From assembly GCA_019648995.1 (NCBI GenBank), contig BLXT01008557.1, forward strand, positions 228,032 to 292,031: 64,000 nt of DNA. The letters run 5' to 3'. The translations under genes were made by a program, and so were the position numbers. Positions within the stretch are counted from its first letter, which is position 1. Every line of letters starts with the position of its first letter. The notes under the pieces are model-generated. The model made no database searches, had not been told where the DNA came from, and saw only the letters and a program-made list of their open reading frames with translations. Positions 25,601-34,200 of this stretch are shown one piece after another. Origin of the DNA: Plakobranchus ocellatus (lineage: Eukaryota > Mollusca > Gastropoda > Plakobranchidae).

Positions 25601-28600
25601 AAGTCGCATAGAGTAAGGAGAAAAAATGCGGGAAGGTAAAATAAAAGCGGCCGCAAATTTGCCAATGCCGCCGCATTAAACCGTGATGCCAGACACACAT
25701 ATTTGGAGAAATTGCGTTGGGCTCAATACATATTGTACGCATGACTGATGTTTAGATCAAGGTCTAGTAGGCCTTGCTGAAAGGAAACAGCATTCAGTGG
25801 GCTGGTATCCTATACTGCTTGTGTTGATTTATGAAAACAGGCCAACAAAAAATGTTGATTTTGTGTTTGTGTCATGATATTGAATGCAGAAAGAGAAAAA
25901 AAAAACATAGTGTAATTCAAACATTTAACTTTAGGTTTCATAGGTCTTCTAGCTTTCAGTCCTCCCACACATGAGCTTAACTTTATTATAACAAGTTCTT
26001 TTTTGTTAGTTGAGTTTCTACCTTAAGTTTGCACAGATGCAGGCCAAAAAATTTCTTTTTTCGACTACATGTATTGGTTTAATTTAAAGTCATTTCTACA
26101 AAGTACAAAGGGCCATATTCCCTTGGCTTTTCAAATCAAAGGAAATGAATCAGAAAGCAAAGGGGTTTTCATTGTTACCTCTCTTATGACCTTCATGATA
26201 GGTACATATTTTCTCTTCCTCAGCATGTCCTGGAGAATCATATTGTTTTATCCCAATGACTTTGAAATAACTTGACGCGGCTGTCTTACAAAGTTTAGAA
26301 TGGTGACCTCATGGCAAGGTCAATCGAGACAAATTTCTGTATCTTAAATTCTTATAAATAATACATTTATTGTTGTGCTGGAGCAAAAAGTGCCATCATA
26401 TAATTTATTGATAACTCAGTTTTTAGTAAATGTTGAAGTATTTCACTACCATCAGTTTGAATATTTGTGATAGGCCCCTATTTTAATTAAGCATTATTTA
26501 TATTTTCATTTTTTCCTCAGGCTTATGTTGGTCGAAACAGCCTAACTATTCACATGAAGGTTCATGCAGGTGTGTTTGACCTGCCTTGTGACCTTTGTCC
26601 AAAGAAATTCAAAACCTGGGCTGAGCTTCGACACCATAGACGTGTCCACACCAATGAGAAACCTTATGTGTGTAATGTATGCAGCCGCACTTTTTCAAGA
26701 CACAGTACACTGGCCAACCACAGAAGATCTCACAATGGTACAAAACCAAAGGCAAAAATCTTTCTTTCAAGATAGAACTTTTTAAAAAAGTCAACGGCCC
26801 CCTAGGAAGCTTTTTTTTTTCTGTGGGAAAACAAACTATTCATGCTCAATTTCTATAATACAACATACATTTAGTTATATACTATAACCCTTGTTTGGCA
26901 CACCATATGCATGTAAGTCATATCATTTTAAAGTATTAAAAAAGGTCAAACTTGTTTTCAATACTCTACAGCTGCATAAATTTAGAGCTCATGTATAAAA
27001 GCATAAAGTAAAGATCAATATTTTGAAAGCTTCACAACGACAATTTTTTTTTCTTGTTTTGTTTTAAAAAATCATGAAAAAAAAAGAAACACTGATTTAA
27101 TAAATTTTTGTTGCTGTGAAAAGCAAAACTTAATTTTCACTTAAATTTCTTCAAAGGTATTGAGGTTCAAGTTTGTTTGAGAAAATGTCACTTCATTTAA
27201 AATATCAGAAAAAATACTGAAACTTTAATATTTTAAGTTCAATTGCTAATGTAGCTCAGGTTTTTTCAAAAGACGTTCATGTTTAATTATTTTGATCTAT
27301 GTTATCATTAAGCCTGAAAGGTAGGAGGGGTGAGGGACAGATCTTTATCACTTACTAGTTTTTCTTCATAAAGCACTTTAATGAGTAATTGAATTTATAA
27401 TTATTTATCAATGTTCTTATTTCCACATGAGTGAGAAAAAAAATTTTGGTAAAAATTTTAATTTTCCTTTTAAATTTCATTCTAGAGCATGGTGCAGTCA
27501 AAAGGGCACTTGGCTTTCATATGAGAGGTGAAAAGTTCCATTCCCAGTCTAAGCCAACAAATTTTCTTTGCTCCACAGTGTTTAACCTTTGCCACATGAT
27601 CTGTGTTGAAAATGGCACATGAACTTCAAATTTTCTTCTTTTTTTTTTCCGAAAGAGTCCATTCCAGATATGTGTACTGAAGCTCTTATTAATGCTGTTA
27701 CAGAAATTTAAAAAATTAAGATTTGTTTAAAAAGAAATTGCATAGAATCAATAAAAAGCTTTTTCGCTTTTTAAATGCCCGTTGAAAGTGATCCATTTTC
27801 ATCATTTTCAGGGCTTCCTTTGGGGGCCAAGCACTGGAGAATGGCCTTATTGATAGGCTAATTGATTGCATATGTGTCATTGCTGGCAATCAATATTTTA
27901 CTACAACTGTATATAAAAATGTGAATAGAAAACAGCTCAACACATACAATGTGTATAGTAACAGCAAAGTACAGAGAGGGTAAACCTGCACCAATTAGTC
28001 TTAATATTTGACAAATGTAAAAGAGATAAAAGAGAAGGAAAATTTCATAAAATCTATTCATGTATTTATTTTACGGCTCTCCAATTTTTAGAAGAAAAAA
28101 GAGGCAACAGTTAAATTGTAATATTGCACTATCTGTATTTCTTTTTCATCCAGCAGAACGTCCCTATATCTGCATAGTGTGTGGCGCTGCTTTTAAATTG
28201 ATGAATACCATGAAGAAACATGGCAAAATTCATAAAAAAGATAAGCCCAGAAAAATTTCACAGGATACAACATGTAAGTTTATGAAATCAAACAAAGTTG
28301 AACAAGTATGAAAAAAAAAAAACAAGAAGTAAGATTAAATTGTGTAGTTGTGATTGGGTATTGCAAGTCCCAAGAGTTGCAATTTAGAATTGGTTTTCAT
28401 TATACACTTGAGCTTTCGTGACGTTTTCCTAAAAATTATCCATCATAAATACACCAAAGCACAATTGCATCGGCTGAGAAACATCTGAATGACCAGCTGG
28501 TTCTTGCTATGTTCCACTCCAATGATGATTGGACTTACAAGACCTGATCACATGTAAAGAAGCAGCGGTGATCAGGTCATGGACCCACTGAGTAATAATT

Positions 28601-30857
28601 ACTTTTAAATTTAAAATAAAAAGAAGAGGTAGGCGGATCTCTATAGTACCAAAAAGTCTATAGTGTTACCTGCATGAGTGTTTTGACATTGGGGGGGGGG
28701 GNNNNNNNNNNNNNNNNNNNNNNNNNNNNNNNNNNNNNNNNNNNNNNNGTGTGTGTGTGTGCGCACGCGTGCGTGCATGCATGCGCACATGCTTGGAGGC
28801 TGAGAATTTGAATGTTCAATAATGCTCTGGTGTGCTCCAGTGTGCTTTAACTAGTTAAGGGAATGTGTTTTGGGTGGGCTTCTGTATTTCAGACAGTTTA
28901 CACTTGCATTTGCAGGCAGACACACCAAGTTAATCTTATGCAGTTAGGTGTGTTAGTTTTAATAGATACCATATTAGTAAGGTAAAGAAGGAAATATATC
29001 TGGTCTGGTGATAAAATCTTATCAAGCATTTCTGATACAAGTTTATTATAAGTGAACATCACTGTAGATATAAGAAGAAAGAAAAGGAAGAGAAAAGAAG
29101 AGGAGGGAGAGGAAACCAAAAGAAGAGCTCAAAGATTTGGATCATACTAGATATAGTCTTTGATAAGAGATTGGTTGTGGACTTCAATGAAAGGCTCTAA
29201 GTTCCTTGTGAAGTTAAATTTGGAACATTTTTTCTAACATACAAGAAGTGCTGCATAACTCAATTCATAGTGTATAGGGGCAAACCTACATGAAAATATA
29301 TAATTTATCTCCCTTTTTTTGTTCCCTACAATTGTGTGACTAAGCGTAGGCCCACACTGGAGGCAGTAGTTCCAACAATACATGTTTTGAAATACTCTTT
29401 TTCTTTGGTGTGAGCGCATACCAAGTCGGCGACTTGTCAGAGTGTCGGAGCTATCCTTTGTGTTTTACAGCCTGGTCTTCTTTTTCATGCAGTTTTCTGT
29501 TTTATTCAAATTGATTTTATGAGGGTTCATGAATACATTTGTAGGGAAATGATGATGAATATTAAATTTTGAATTTTTTTTTTTTAATTTCAGGTCTAAT
29601 TTCTTATAGAATTTAGGGAGCACATTTTGAAACAAGACATTTCAAATTTTTGCAGTGCTTTTATTATTTTAAAAACATTTTTGTTGCTAATGTCCAACAG
29701 CAAAGGCATGTCAGCAACAAGGGTTTTCACTGGAGGTCACAGAAGGAAATCACAAGACGGATATCAACCCCAACTTACAGGAAACAAACTTTCCTATTCC
29801 TCCACCTCCTCCATATCCATCAGATGCAGTTGGGGATGCACCACCCAGCGAGACTCGCCCAAATAGTCAGCCAGCTCAGCCATCTTGTTCACCATTGGTT
29901 CAATCCTCAGTGGAGCCAGAGTCTCTTCTTGATCTAGCTCAACCTCAATTATCTAGCCAGCTTAGTGAGCAAACACTACAGCTGCTGGGGTTGTCTTCAA
30001 CTAGGCTACCCCAGTCACAAGTGAACCTCTCCAATGTGCTGAACAGTAAAGCAAGTTGGATGACCTCTTTACCACTACCAGGGCATACTCTAAATCGGCG
30101 TCATTTACCATTGCCCCTCACATCTTCTCTCACTGAGCCTCAAATGCTGACAGCTGTTACTCAGCCAGCCCAGCAGATTCAGAACATTTACCAACCAAAA
30201 ACTGAAAATCTGCTTGGCGCAACTAAATCACAAACTATAAATCAATTTCAATCAACCAAACAGGCACATTTACTTGGACTTCAGGGGGAGTTGAGAATGA
30301 CTTCCCCATTACAAAGCACTTCACAAAGTTCTTCAGAACAAGTTATTGGTTCCATTGATCAGCCTCTATTCAAACTACAACGTCAAATGGCAAATCACAG
30401 CTCAGCATCAATCATTAGGACACCTGCTCTCCCACAACAAACTCAGACCTTTTTCACACCAACAGACCTAGTGTTAAGACCTGTCGACTTTGGATCTAAT
30501 GACAACCCCAGTGGCCAGTTACAAATACCTGTGTCAGGGGTGGAAGACTTAAGTGATTACTTACATATAATCCAACCAACTTCATCACCATTGGCAATTA
30601 ATCCACCTACTACCCACATTGGTCAAACTATGGTCCTTTTTAGCACAGGACAATTTGGTCAGTCACAAGAATTCCTCTCTTTATCCAACACCTCAGATCC
30701 TTTCCCAACTCATCTAGTTCATGGTCTCCAAGAAGATGATGAAGATAGAGCAGAGGGAGAGGAGATAGAAGCAGATAATCATGAAGAAGGAAGAGAATCT
30801 ACTCCTAACTTGCTTGATTTGCCTAATACAACCTCATACACATACTACTACTACTAA
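6458..30857 (+). CDS. 15-finger C2H2 zinc-finger protein gene (nine coding exons, full span)
   Basis: Nine exons (6458-7474, 9403-9528, 11280-11499, 11879-12045, 13213-13429, 18863-19002, 26521-26737, 28154-28273, 29701-30857) join with consistent phases into 3381 nt, that is 1126 residues plus stop. Residues 1-240 are basic and unrecognised (no ZAD, BTB or KRAB visible). Fifteen CxxC-x12-HxxxH fingers lie at about 247-725. The last ~385 residues are rich in Gln, Ser, Pro and Leu, with a proline run and an acidic cluster ([14 protein letters not shown]) near the end. By family knowledge it is a nuclear DNA-binding regulator, and the Q-rich tail suggests an activation or cofactor surface (inference). 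An in-frame TGA three codons upstream supports the chosen ATG. I do not know an orthologue. Confidence 0.92.
7580..7644. repeat. (AT)n microsatellite in intron 1
   Basis: This is a perfect AT dinucleotide run of about 65 bp. Confidence 0.95.
8165..8960 (+). mobile_element. C-terminal relic of a LINE reverse transcriptase, interrupted
   Basis: At 8165-8224 the frame reads [17 protein letters not shown], the conserved basic stretch near the C terminus of RTE-like LINE proteins (usual form GKRSRGRQ...W...I). The expected continuation appears about 650 bp later at 8883-8945 as [10 protein letters not shown], then, one base out of frame, [11 protein letters not shown]. The two halves are in the right order and orientation, so the 8225-8882 segment looks like a later insertion. 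I do not recognise the inserted DNA. It sits in intron 1 of the zinc-finger gene and is not part of it. Confidence 0.5.
9058..9149. repeat. 46-bp tandem duplication
   Basis: Two adjacent units start AGCAGACCCATTGAGATTTT, at 9058 and 9104. They are about 80% alike over their length. It is preceded by a short (AATC)n-like tract. Confidence 0.85.
9403..9528 (+). CDS. Zinc-finger gene, exon 2 (residues 340-381)
   Basis: The acceptor is TTCACTTTCAG|TCATGC. The exon supplies the second half of finger 3 (H350, H354) at exactly 12 residues from C337. It then has a linker and the first half of finger 4 (CQICGK). The donor is AAA|GTGAGT, phase 0. It is 126 nt, a symmetric phase-0 exon that both begins and ends inside a finger. 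Confidence 0.93.
10503..10735. repeat. CAT/CAC trinucleotide tract
   Basis: Interrupted CATCACCATCAT repeats give a His-rich spurious ORF. They lie in intron 2 of the zinc-finger gene. Confidence 0.9.
11040..11270 (+). repeat. Intronic dispersed repeat, copy 1
   Basis: This aligns with 27790-28025 in the same orientation. Shared blocks include GAATGGCCWTATTGAT, the TTTACTA run, GAAAACWGCTCA and TAGCAAAG/AACAGCAAAG. Both copies sit directly upstream of zinc-finger exons (exon 3 here, exon 8 there). Confidence 0.65.
11280..11499 (+). CDS. Zinc-finger gene, exon 3 (residues 382-455)
   Basis: The acceptor is ACTCTTGCAG|AGTTTG. The exon completes finger 4 (CQICGK joined to [15 protein letters not shown]) and contains full fingers 5 (CDFCKEIF...H...H) and 6 (CPQCDKGF...HKMLH). 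They are separated by a partial linker EERPYK resembling the classic TGEKPY. The donor CATACAG|GTTAAA splits the Gly codon after HT, phase 1. Reading on would hit TAA at once, which supports the splice. Confidence 0.93.
11879..12045 (+). CDS. Zinc-finger gene, exon 4 (residues 455-510)
   Basis: The acceptor is TTTATTGCAG|GTGAAC, which restores a canonical HTGEQPY linker across the junction. It contains finger 7 (CDVCGKRF...HKLRH), an acidic/Asn-rich linker of about 22 residues, and the first half of finger 8 (CCKICGR). The donor is CGG|GTATAA, phase 0, and intron reading stops immediately. Confidence 0.92.
12157..12710. repeat. Degenerate ~75-bp minisatellite in intron 4
   Basis: At least four diverged units occur at 12157-12430, each with a TTGTCATGCCTTT-like core and a GGCAGATTYATA-like end. 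A further unit lies at about 12630-12710 (GCAGATTCACA...CATCATGCCCTTTAAAG). Unit length varies and identity is low, so it is old. Confidence 0.65.
13213..13429 (+). CDS. Zinc-finger gene, exon 5 (residues 511-583)
   Basis: The acceptor is TTTTATAG|CTCTAC. The exon completes finger 8 ([15 protein letters not shown]) and carries finger 9 (CQLCSKMF...HKHTH) and finger 10 (CKMCGKIS...HCKSH). The latter has Ser where most fingers have Phe. The donor CCCAG|GTAGAG is phase 1. Confidence 0.92.
13690..14005. repeat. ~70-bp tandem repeat in intron 5
   Basis: Three clear units and one decayed one share ATATTGCGGCACGAG followed by AACTAGGGGGAAGATAAT. Copies begin near 13817, 13890 and 13957, with an outlying one at about 13690. 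Confidence 0.7.
14160..14478. repeat. GA-rich low-complexity tract
   Basis: A long purine-rich GAGA/GAAA stretch in intron 5 has no repeat unit that can be defined. It generates Leu/Ser-rich shadow ORFs on the minus strand. Confidence 0.85.
14998..15161 (+). repeat. Dispersed repeat, copy 1
   Basis: This matches the reverse complement of 29335-29480. Shared blocks include AAGACCAGGYTGTAAAACAC, GGATAGCTCYGAC, GCCGACTTGG, CATGTATTRTTGGA and CTGCCTCCAGTG. No terminal repeats or coding were identified, so the family is unknown. Confidence 0.75.
16214..16415 (+). pseudogene. BED-finger fragment of a hAT/CGGBP1-like transposon protein
   Basis: A frame in this intron-5 segment reads [20 protein letters not shown], followed by a serine-rich spacer, DTHMATTKH and a basic KRK. 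The CxxC plus HxxxxxKH spacing and the surrounding words match the BED-type zinc finger at the N terminus of CGGBP1-like hAT transposase proteins. The upstream part ([10 protein letters not shown]) is one base out of frame with it. No transposase core follows. It is a truncated relic, unrelated to the C2H2 gene around it. Confidence 0.55.
17740..17745. other. Assembly gap (6 N)
   Basis: A short N run sits within a poly-T tract in intron 5. Confidence 0.95.
18863..19002 (+). CDS. Zinc-finger gene, exon 6 (residues 583-629)
   Basis: The acceptor is ACTTCCTCAG|TGGAGC. With the carried G it gives Val-Glu-Arg-Ser-Tyr. It carries complete finger 11 (CSKCGRSF...HQKRH), a charged linker ([12 protein letters not shown]) and the first half of finger 12 (CTVCGK). 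The donor AAA|GTACGT is phase 0. The exon is small and isolated between introns of about 5.4 and 7.5 kb, so it is easily missed. Confidence 0.9.
19050..19136 (-). repeat. LINE/SINE 3'-tail fragment ending in (AATC)n
   Basis: The reverse complement reads AATGAACAGAAACTTTGAGA, then TCACC, and finishes AATCAATCAATC. It aligns with the 3' end of the LINE at 36975-39850 (about three quarters of positions), so it is probably a short 5'-truncated insertion. Confidence 0.6.
19512..19655 (-). mobile_element. tRNA-derived SINE, copy 1
   Basis: On the minus strand it shows a pol III A-box-like GTAGCACAGTGGCTAGCGAG and a B box GGTTCGAGTCC, followed by a non-tRNA body ending GCTTGAGATCACCTTGTTGTG. It matches the plus-strand copy at 58727-58890. 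It lies in intron 6. Confidence 0.82.
19919..20398 (+). other. 159-codon ORF in intron 6, origin unclear
   Basis: An ATG-to-stop frame of 480 nt is long for this AT-rich background. A hydrophobic start is followed by [12 protein letters not shown] and a basic segment [10 protein letters not shown] recognise no domain. No good acceptor or donor pairs with the zinc-finger frame. It may be a chance ORF or an old transposon piece. Confidence 0.25.
21464..22965. mobile_element. Putative 1.5-kb non-autonomous element bounded by 23-bp inverted repeats
   Basis: TGTGTGGGTGCACAGGAAAA plus CCC (21464-21486) reappears inverted at 22943-22965 with one difference. The interior is non-coding and contains a local duplication: a ~110-bp block starting GATGTCGATTTTATTTCATG at 21993 recurs at 22201. 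No target duplication could be fixed with confidence, so the superfamily is open. Confidence 0.5.
21993..22335. repeat. Local direct duplication (~110-135 bp, offset 208 bp)
   Basis: Both copies start GATGTCGATTTTATTTCATG and share GATGATGAACAAAGCAAAAG, CGACTGCCAGT and TTTTCTTTCATTC. The second has an extra ~25 bp (TCTGTTTTGATGATTTGATA). Confidence 0.9.
23654..24063. mobile_element. TTAA-flanked MITE (piggyBac-like), long copy
   Basis: TTAA occurs at 23654-23657 and 24060-24063, with inverted ends CCCTATCCATAC and GTACAGATAGGG. Apart from the termini it carries three direct copies of TTACCCCnACGTACGGATA-type sequence (23885-23903, 23948-23967, 24011-24030). An inverted copy is next to the left end (23661-23680). 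The central block is shared with 1666-1949. It is non-coding and lies in intron 6 of the zinc-finger gene. Confidence 0.85.
26521..26737 (+). CDS. Zinc-finger gene, exon 7 (residues 630-702)
   Basis: The acceptor is TTTTTTCCTCAG|GCTTAT. The exon completes finger 12 ([15 protein letters not shown]) and contains fingers 13 (CDLCPKKF...HRRVH) and 14 (CNVCSRTF...HRRSH), joined by a near-canonical TNEKPY linker. The donor CACAATG|GTACAA is phase 1. Its length (217 nt) and phases equal those of exon 5, which fits exon duplication. If unspliced, the frame would end at 26775. Confidence 0.9.
27790..28025 (+). repeat. Intronic dispersed repeat, copy 2
   Basis: This is the partner of 11040-11270, same orientation, directly upstream of exon 8. 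Boundaries are approximate. Confidence 0.65.
28154..28273 (+). CDS. Zinc-finger gene, exon 8 (residues 702-742)
   Basis: This exon carries the last finger, 15 (CIVCGAAF...HGKIH), followed by a basic linker (KKDKPRK). The acceptor is a tandem CAGCAG. Use of the first AG gives AERPY and of the second ERPY, both in frame. The donor ACAACAT|GTAAGT is strong, phase 1. The preceding CTTTTTCATC pyrimidine stretch supports it. Confidence 0.9.
28691..28770. repeat. G run, N gap and (GT)n tract
   Basis: An eleven-G run is followed by 47 N (28702-28748) and then GT/GC alternating repeats. It is a sequencing break at low-complexity DNA in intron 8. Confidence 0.95.
29335..29480 (-). repeat. Dispersed repeat, copy 2
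   Basis: This is the inverted partner of 14998-15161, in intron 8 just upstream of the last exon. Confidence 0.75.
29701..30857 (+). CDS. Zinc-finger gene, last coding exon (residues 742-1126)
   Basis: The acceptor is AATGTCCAACAG|CAAAGG. The carried T plus CA gives Ser and opens a 385-residue frame to TAA at 30855-30857. The open frame extends upstream of the first ATG (29895) all the way to the acceptor, confirming the exon. It is rich in Gln, Ser, Pro and Leu, with IPPPPPYP near its start, repeated LSSQL/SLLDL-type leucine patches, an acidic patch and a terminal tetra-tyrosine. There are no zinc fingers. It is probably a transactivation or cofactor-binding tail (inference). Confidence 0.92.
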
Positions 30858-31250
30858 TTGTTAATAATCTGTATTCTTCAGCTCAGCAAACTTCTTGATA
30901 CCCTTACTGGTAACTCCCCAGTGATGTCGTCTGTGTCAGTTCTGAGGTTGGAAATTATTTTCCTAAGGATGATGCGGCGCGAATTAGTCCTTAAATATTT
31001 TAGCAATTTAACCAACAGTGTACTACTATTGACCAAGAACTTTTTGTGATTAGTAATGTGATCAAAACTCGGAGAAAAGAAACTAGGCTAAAATGCAAAA
31101 GCAAACATCAGGTTTCTCTCTTTGCATATATTCATGACAATTGACACAATGATTAATTTTTTCATTTCGGATTTCATTTTCAAGCTAACACTAAAGCAGC
31201 ATTGCTTCTTTCAATTTACAAATGTTCAAAATAAAATATCCGCCATTTTG
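30858..31250 (+). other. Probable 3' UTR of the zinc-finger gene
   Basis: After the stop there is an AT-rich non-coding stretch with an AATAAA at 31230-31235, the first candidate poly(A) signal. The true end cannot be set from sequence alone. Confidence 0.4.
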
Positions 31251-34200
31251 CTGTCGGTTTTTTTTTTTTCGCTAAAGCACTATCATATTGTATTGAGATA
31301 AAAATGGCCTGGCTTGTAACAGCATATTTTACTATGTACATAAAAAGATGGTAGTTGGCGTTTTGGTTCGGATGAAATACGAAATAATTGCATACTTTTT
31401 AAATCCATCTCTATATCAATTGGCTTATGTCCTTATGATAAAAAGCTCTAGTTTTATTTTCTTTGACATATTTTTTTTTAAAGAGTGGATATTGAATTTT
31501 CTTTGAATACTCATGTTAACAAAGTGAGCAATGATTAACATAGCCATTCAATAGCTGAAGATGTTAGCACCAAATCATCACGAAAAGCAACAAAAGGAAA
31601 AAATAATGAGTAATTTGAGACACAAAAATGATGGAATACTATCTTTTTTATTCATTCAGCTCATGACTTTAAAAAGTTACCATGCAATGTCCCATTTTTT
31701 ACATTACAACTGACAATGCATTTAAAAAATTATTTTAACACTTCATGACTACCGCTTTCCCAATGCTACCCTATGGGTAATGTCTAGAAGACTTATTTAA
31801 TAGAGGGATTGATAAGAAATAGGCAAAATCTCAACGCAAGTTAGATATTGTATTAGTTTTGTACTAATCCTTTTGTAAAAAAGACACCTTTTGGCGTATA
31901 TTAAAAGAAATATTAGGGAAAGCCTATTGGTAAACATTTTTTTTTAATTGAAGAAACAGAGGAAAAGTTGGGACTTAATACATTTATATAGATGTCAATA
32001 TCTGCAGCATATTGATATGCAATATACAGTAGACCACACCTAAACCCAAAAAGGCTAAACCAAAAAGAAATTGAAGAGCTTCCCATTTTTCCTCTTATTC
32101 TTTCTTATTAAACATGCGATAAACCAAAAGCGTTGGCTGCCTTACTATCGCTAAAGCAAAATAAACTATATTACACTCCTTGCCCATCCCTTTCTTTCGC
32201 GCATTACTCCATGCAAACCCAATACTACAGGCGGCCAGGCCCGATGTCTGGCTGGTCTAGGTCTACTTCACACACCTGCTTATCCCTTCTCTTCCACCAC
32301 TTAGTGAGTTACGCAGTGGGACTGTGCCAGATACTCTTTATATGTCTAGGCCCCATCAGTGCTAAGCTTAGCAAACGCTGTTGCATCACAGCCGATAATA
32401 AAGCCATCTCTCTTGTGGAGAACTTCAGTACTGGAAAACTTAGGTGATGATTAAATTGTAAAAGTAGAGACTAGGACTGCAAAACTCACTTAGGCGATGA
32501 TGAAATTTTGAAAACTCTACAATTCTACATCGATAACAGGCGCAAGAACCTCTTAACTGAAAAGGAAAGAGAAGAAGGTAGGGAAATGGATACAAAAGAG
32601 AGAAAGATTTGTGGATAGGCATGTTCATTGTGGTGTTACGATGGGTGGGATTGGTTTAAATTAATATTTCGGAAGTTGGTTACTCTCTGTTATTAATCTT
32701 ACTCATTTAAACGCTATGCTCGAACCAAAATAGAAATAATAATCCCTAAAATTTCAGTTTAAACACATTTATTTGCAGGATACTGATAAAATAGAATTTA
32801 TGATCAATTTTTTTTCAATACCGTTACGCTTCATGAAAAAGCTTTTTCATTGGCGTATTTTTAAAGTTGAAATGGTTTGTGAATGCATTACCTTGCATTC
32901 ACTATTTTTTGGCGTGTTTCAAAAGTGTTTTAATTGTCCTCAAACTATTTTACATTTTACACTGATGAAGCCTTTATGGTGCAAAGTTTGAATGTTTCTT
33001 TATCACTAATTTATTCTTTGAGTACCATTTAGTTTTCAAGATAATATCTAGTTGATAACTGCCTACTTTGTCTTAAGTTGATTTAAGTGAAGTTGATTGA
33101 AGGTACCGGTAAGTGCATTCCATTTGTGAGGTGGTCTGAGTAAACTCACTGGGTTAAGCAAAGGTTATTATTGAGAAATAATAGGTGAAGGTCAGTCATG
33201 GTCAAAGTTGAGTTAAGGTCAGATCATTATTCAATTGCCTTTCTGTGAATTTCAAGATTAAATGAAACTTAAAAATATTTGTATTTTGTTCTTAAAAACA
33301 TATTATATCAAGTGAAATATTAAAAATTAGGCCATATTACATCATTCAACTTTAACAACTTTGCACCCTTTGAATAGCAGACTAATGAATTCCCACCCCA
33401 TCACACCATGTATGTCAATAGAAAGGAAATTTCTCAGCTTTTCATTCAAACTAGTGCGCATGAATACACTGACCTAAAACGGGCTCATAGCTTGTGCATG
33501 TACCCATATCACTCTTTCTTAGAGCTTTCAAACACTACCTTCCCTTGGTAGCTTTTTCTCCTCAAGTCTAGTCGATAAATCTATTCACATCAATTTTTTT
33601 CAAGTAACATTTTATATCATCAGAAAAGTTAATTATATCCTATAAATAAAACCCAAACCATTTTAAATTAATTTCTTTCAAATACAACTATGGCGATTGC
33701 TAAGAGTGATAATAATAACAATAATGGGGGACACGTAGATCGCAAGATAGGTCTTTGATCTGTCTTCATGGCTGGACCTCTGATCTCAGAGAATTAATTT
33801 GTGACAACTTCTGTGATAATAAAAGGCCTAAGGAAGATGGAGATGCTCAACTGACAGAAATAATCGAATAAAATATACCTTTATCATGTTATCTTGGTCA
33901 ATATCCCAAATCTAAATCCAGATCTGGATCCAGAACAAGGCTAGATCTAGATAGATTCTATCCTAACCTGTTTCTCCTGATAAGTCTAGATCTAACCATT
34001 TTTCTGTATTTTCTAGGAACAGTGTAGACATAGATATACATGTAGATTGTGTTATGTCTTGCTTTTATCTCCATTCTAAATATGGACCTAGATCTTGATC
34101 TAGATATTATTGTAAAAGAAAATAAAACATTGCGTGGTCTAAAAGTATCTTTTATACTGTTTGACCCCATATTATTGTTCAAAACATGGATTTTTACTGA

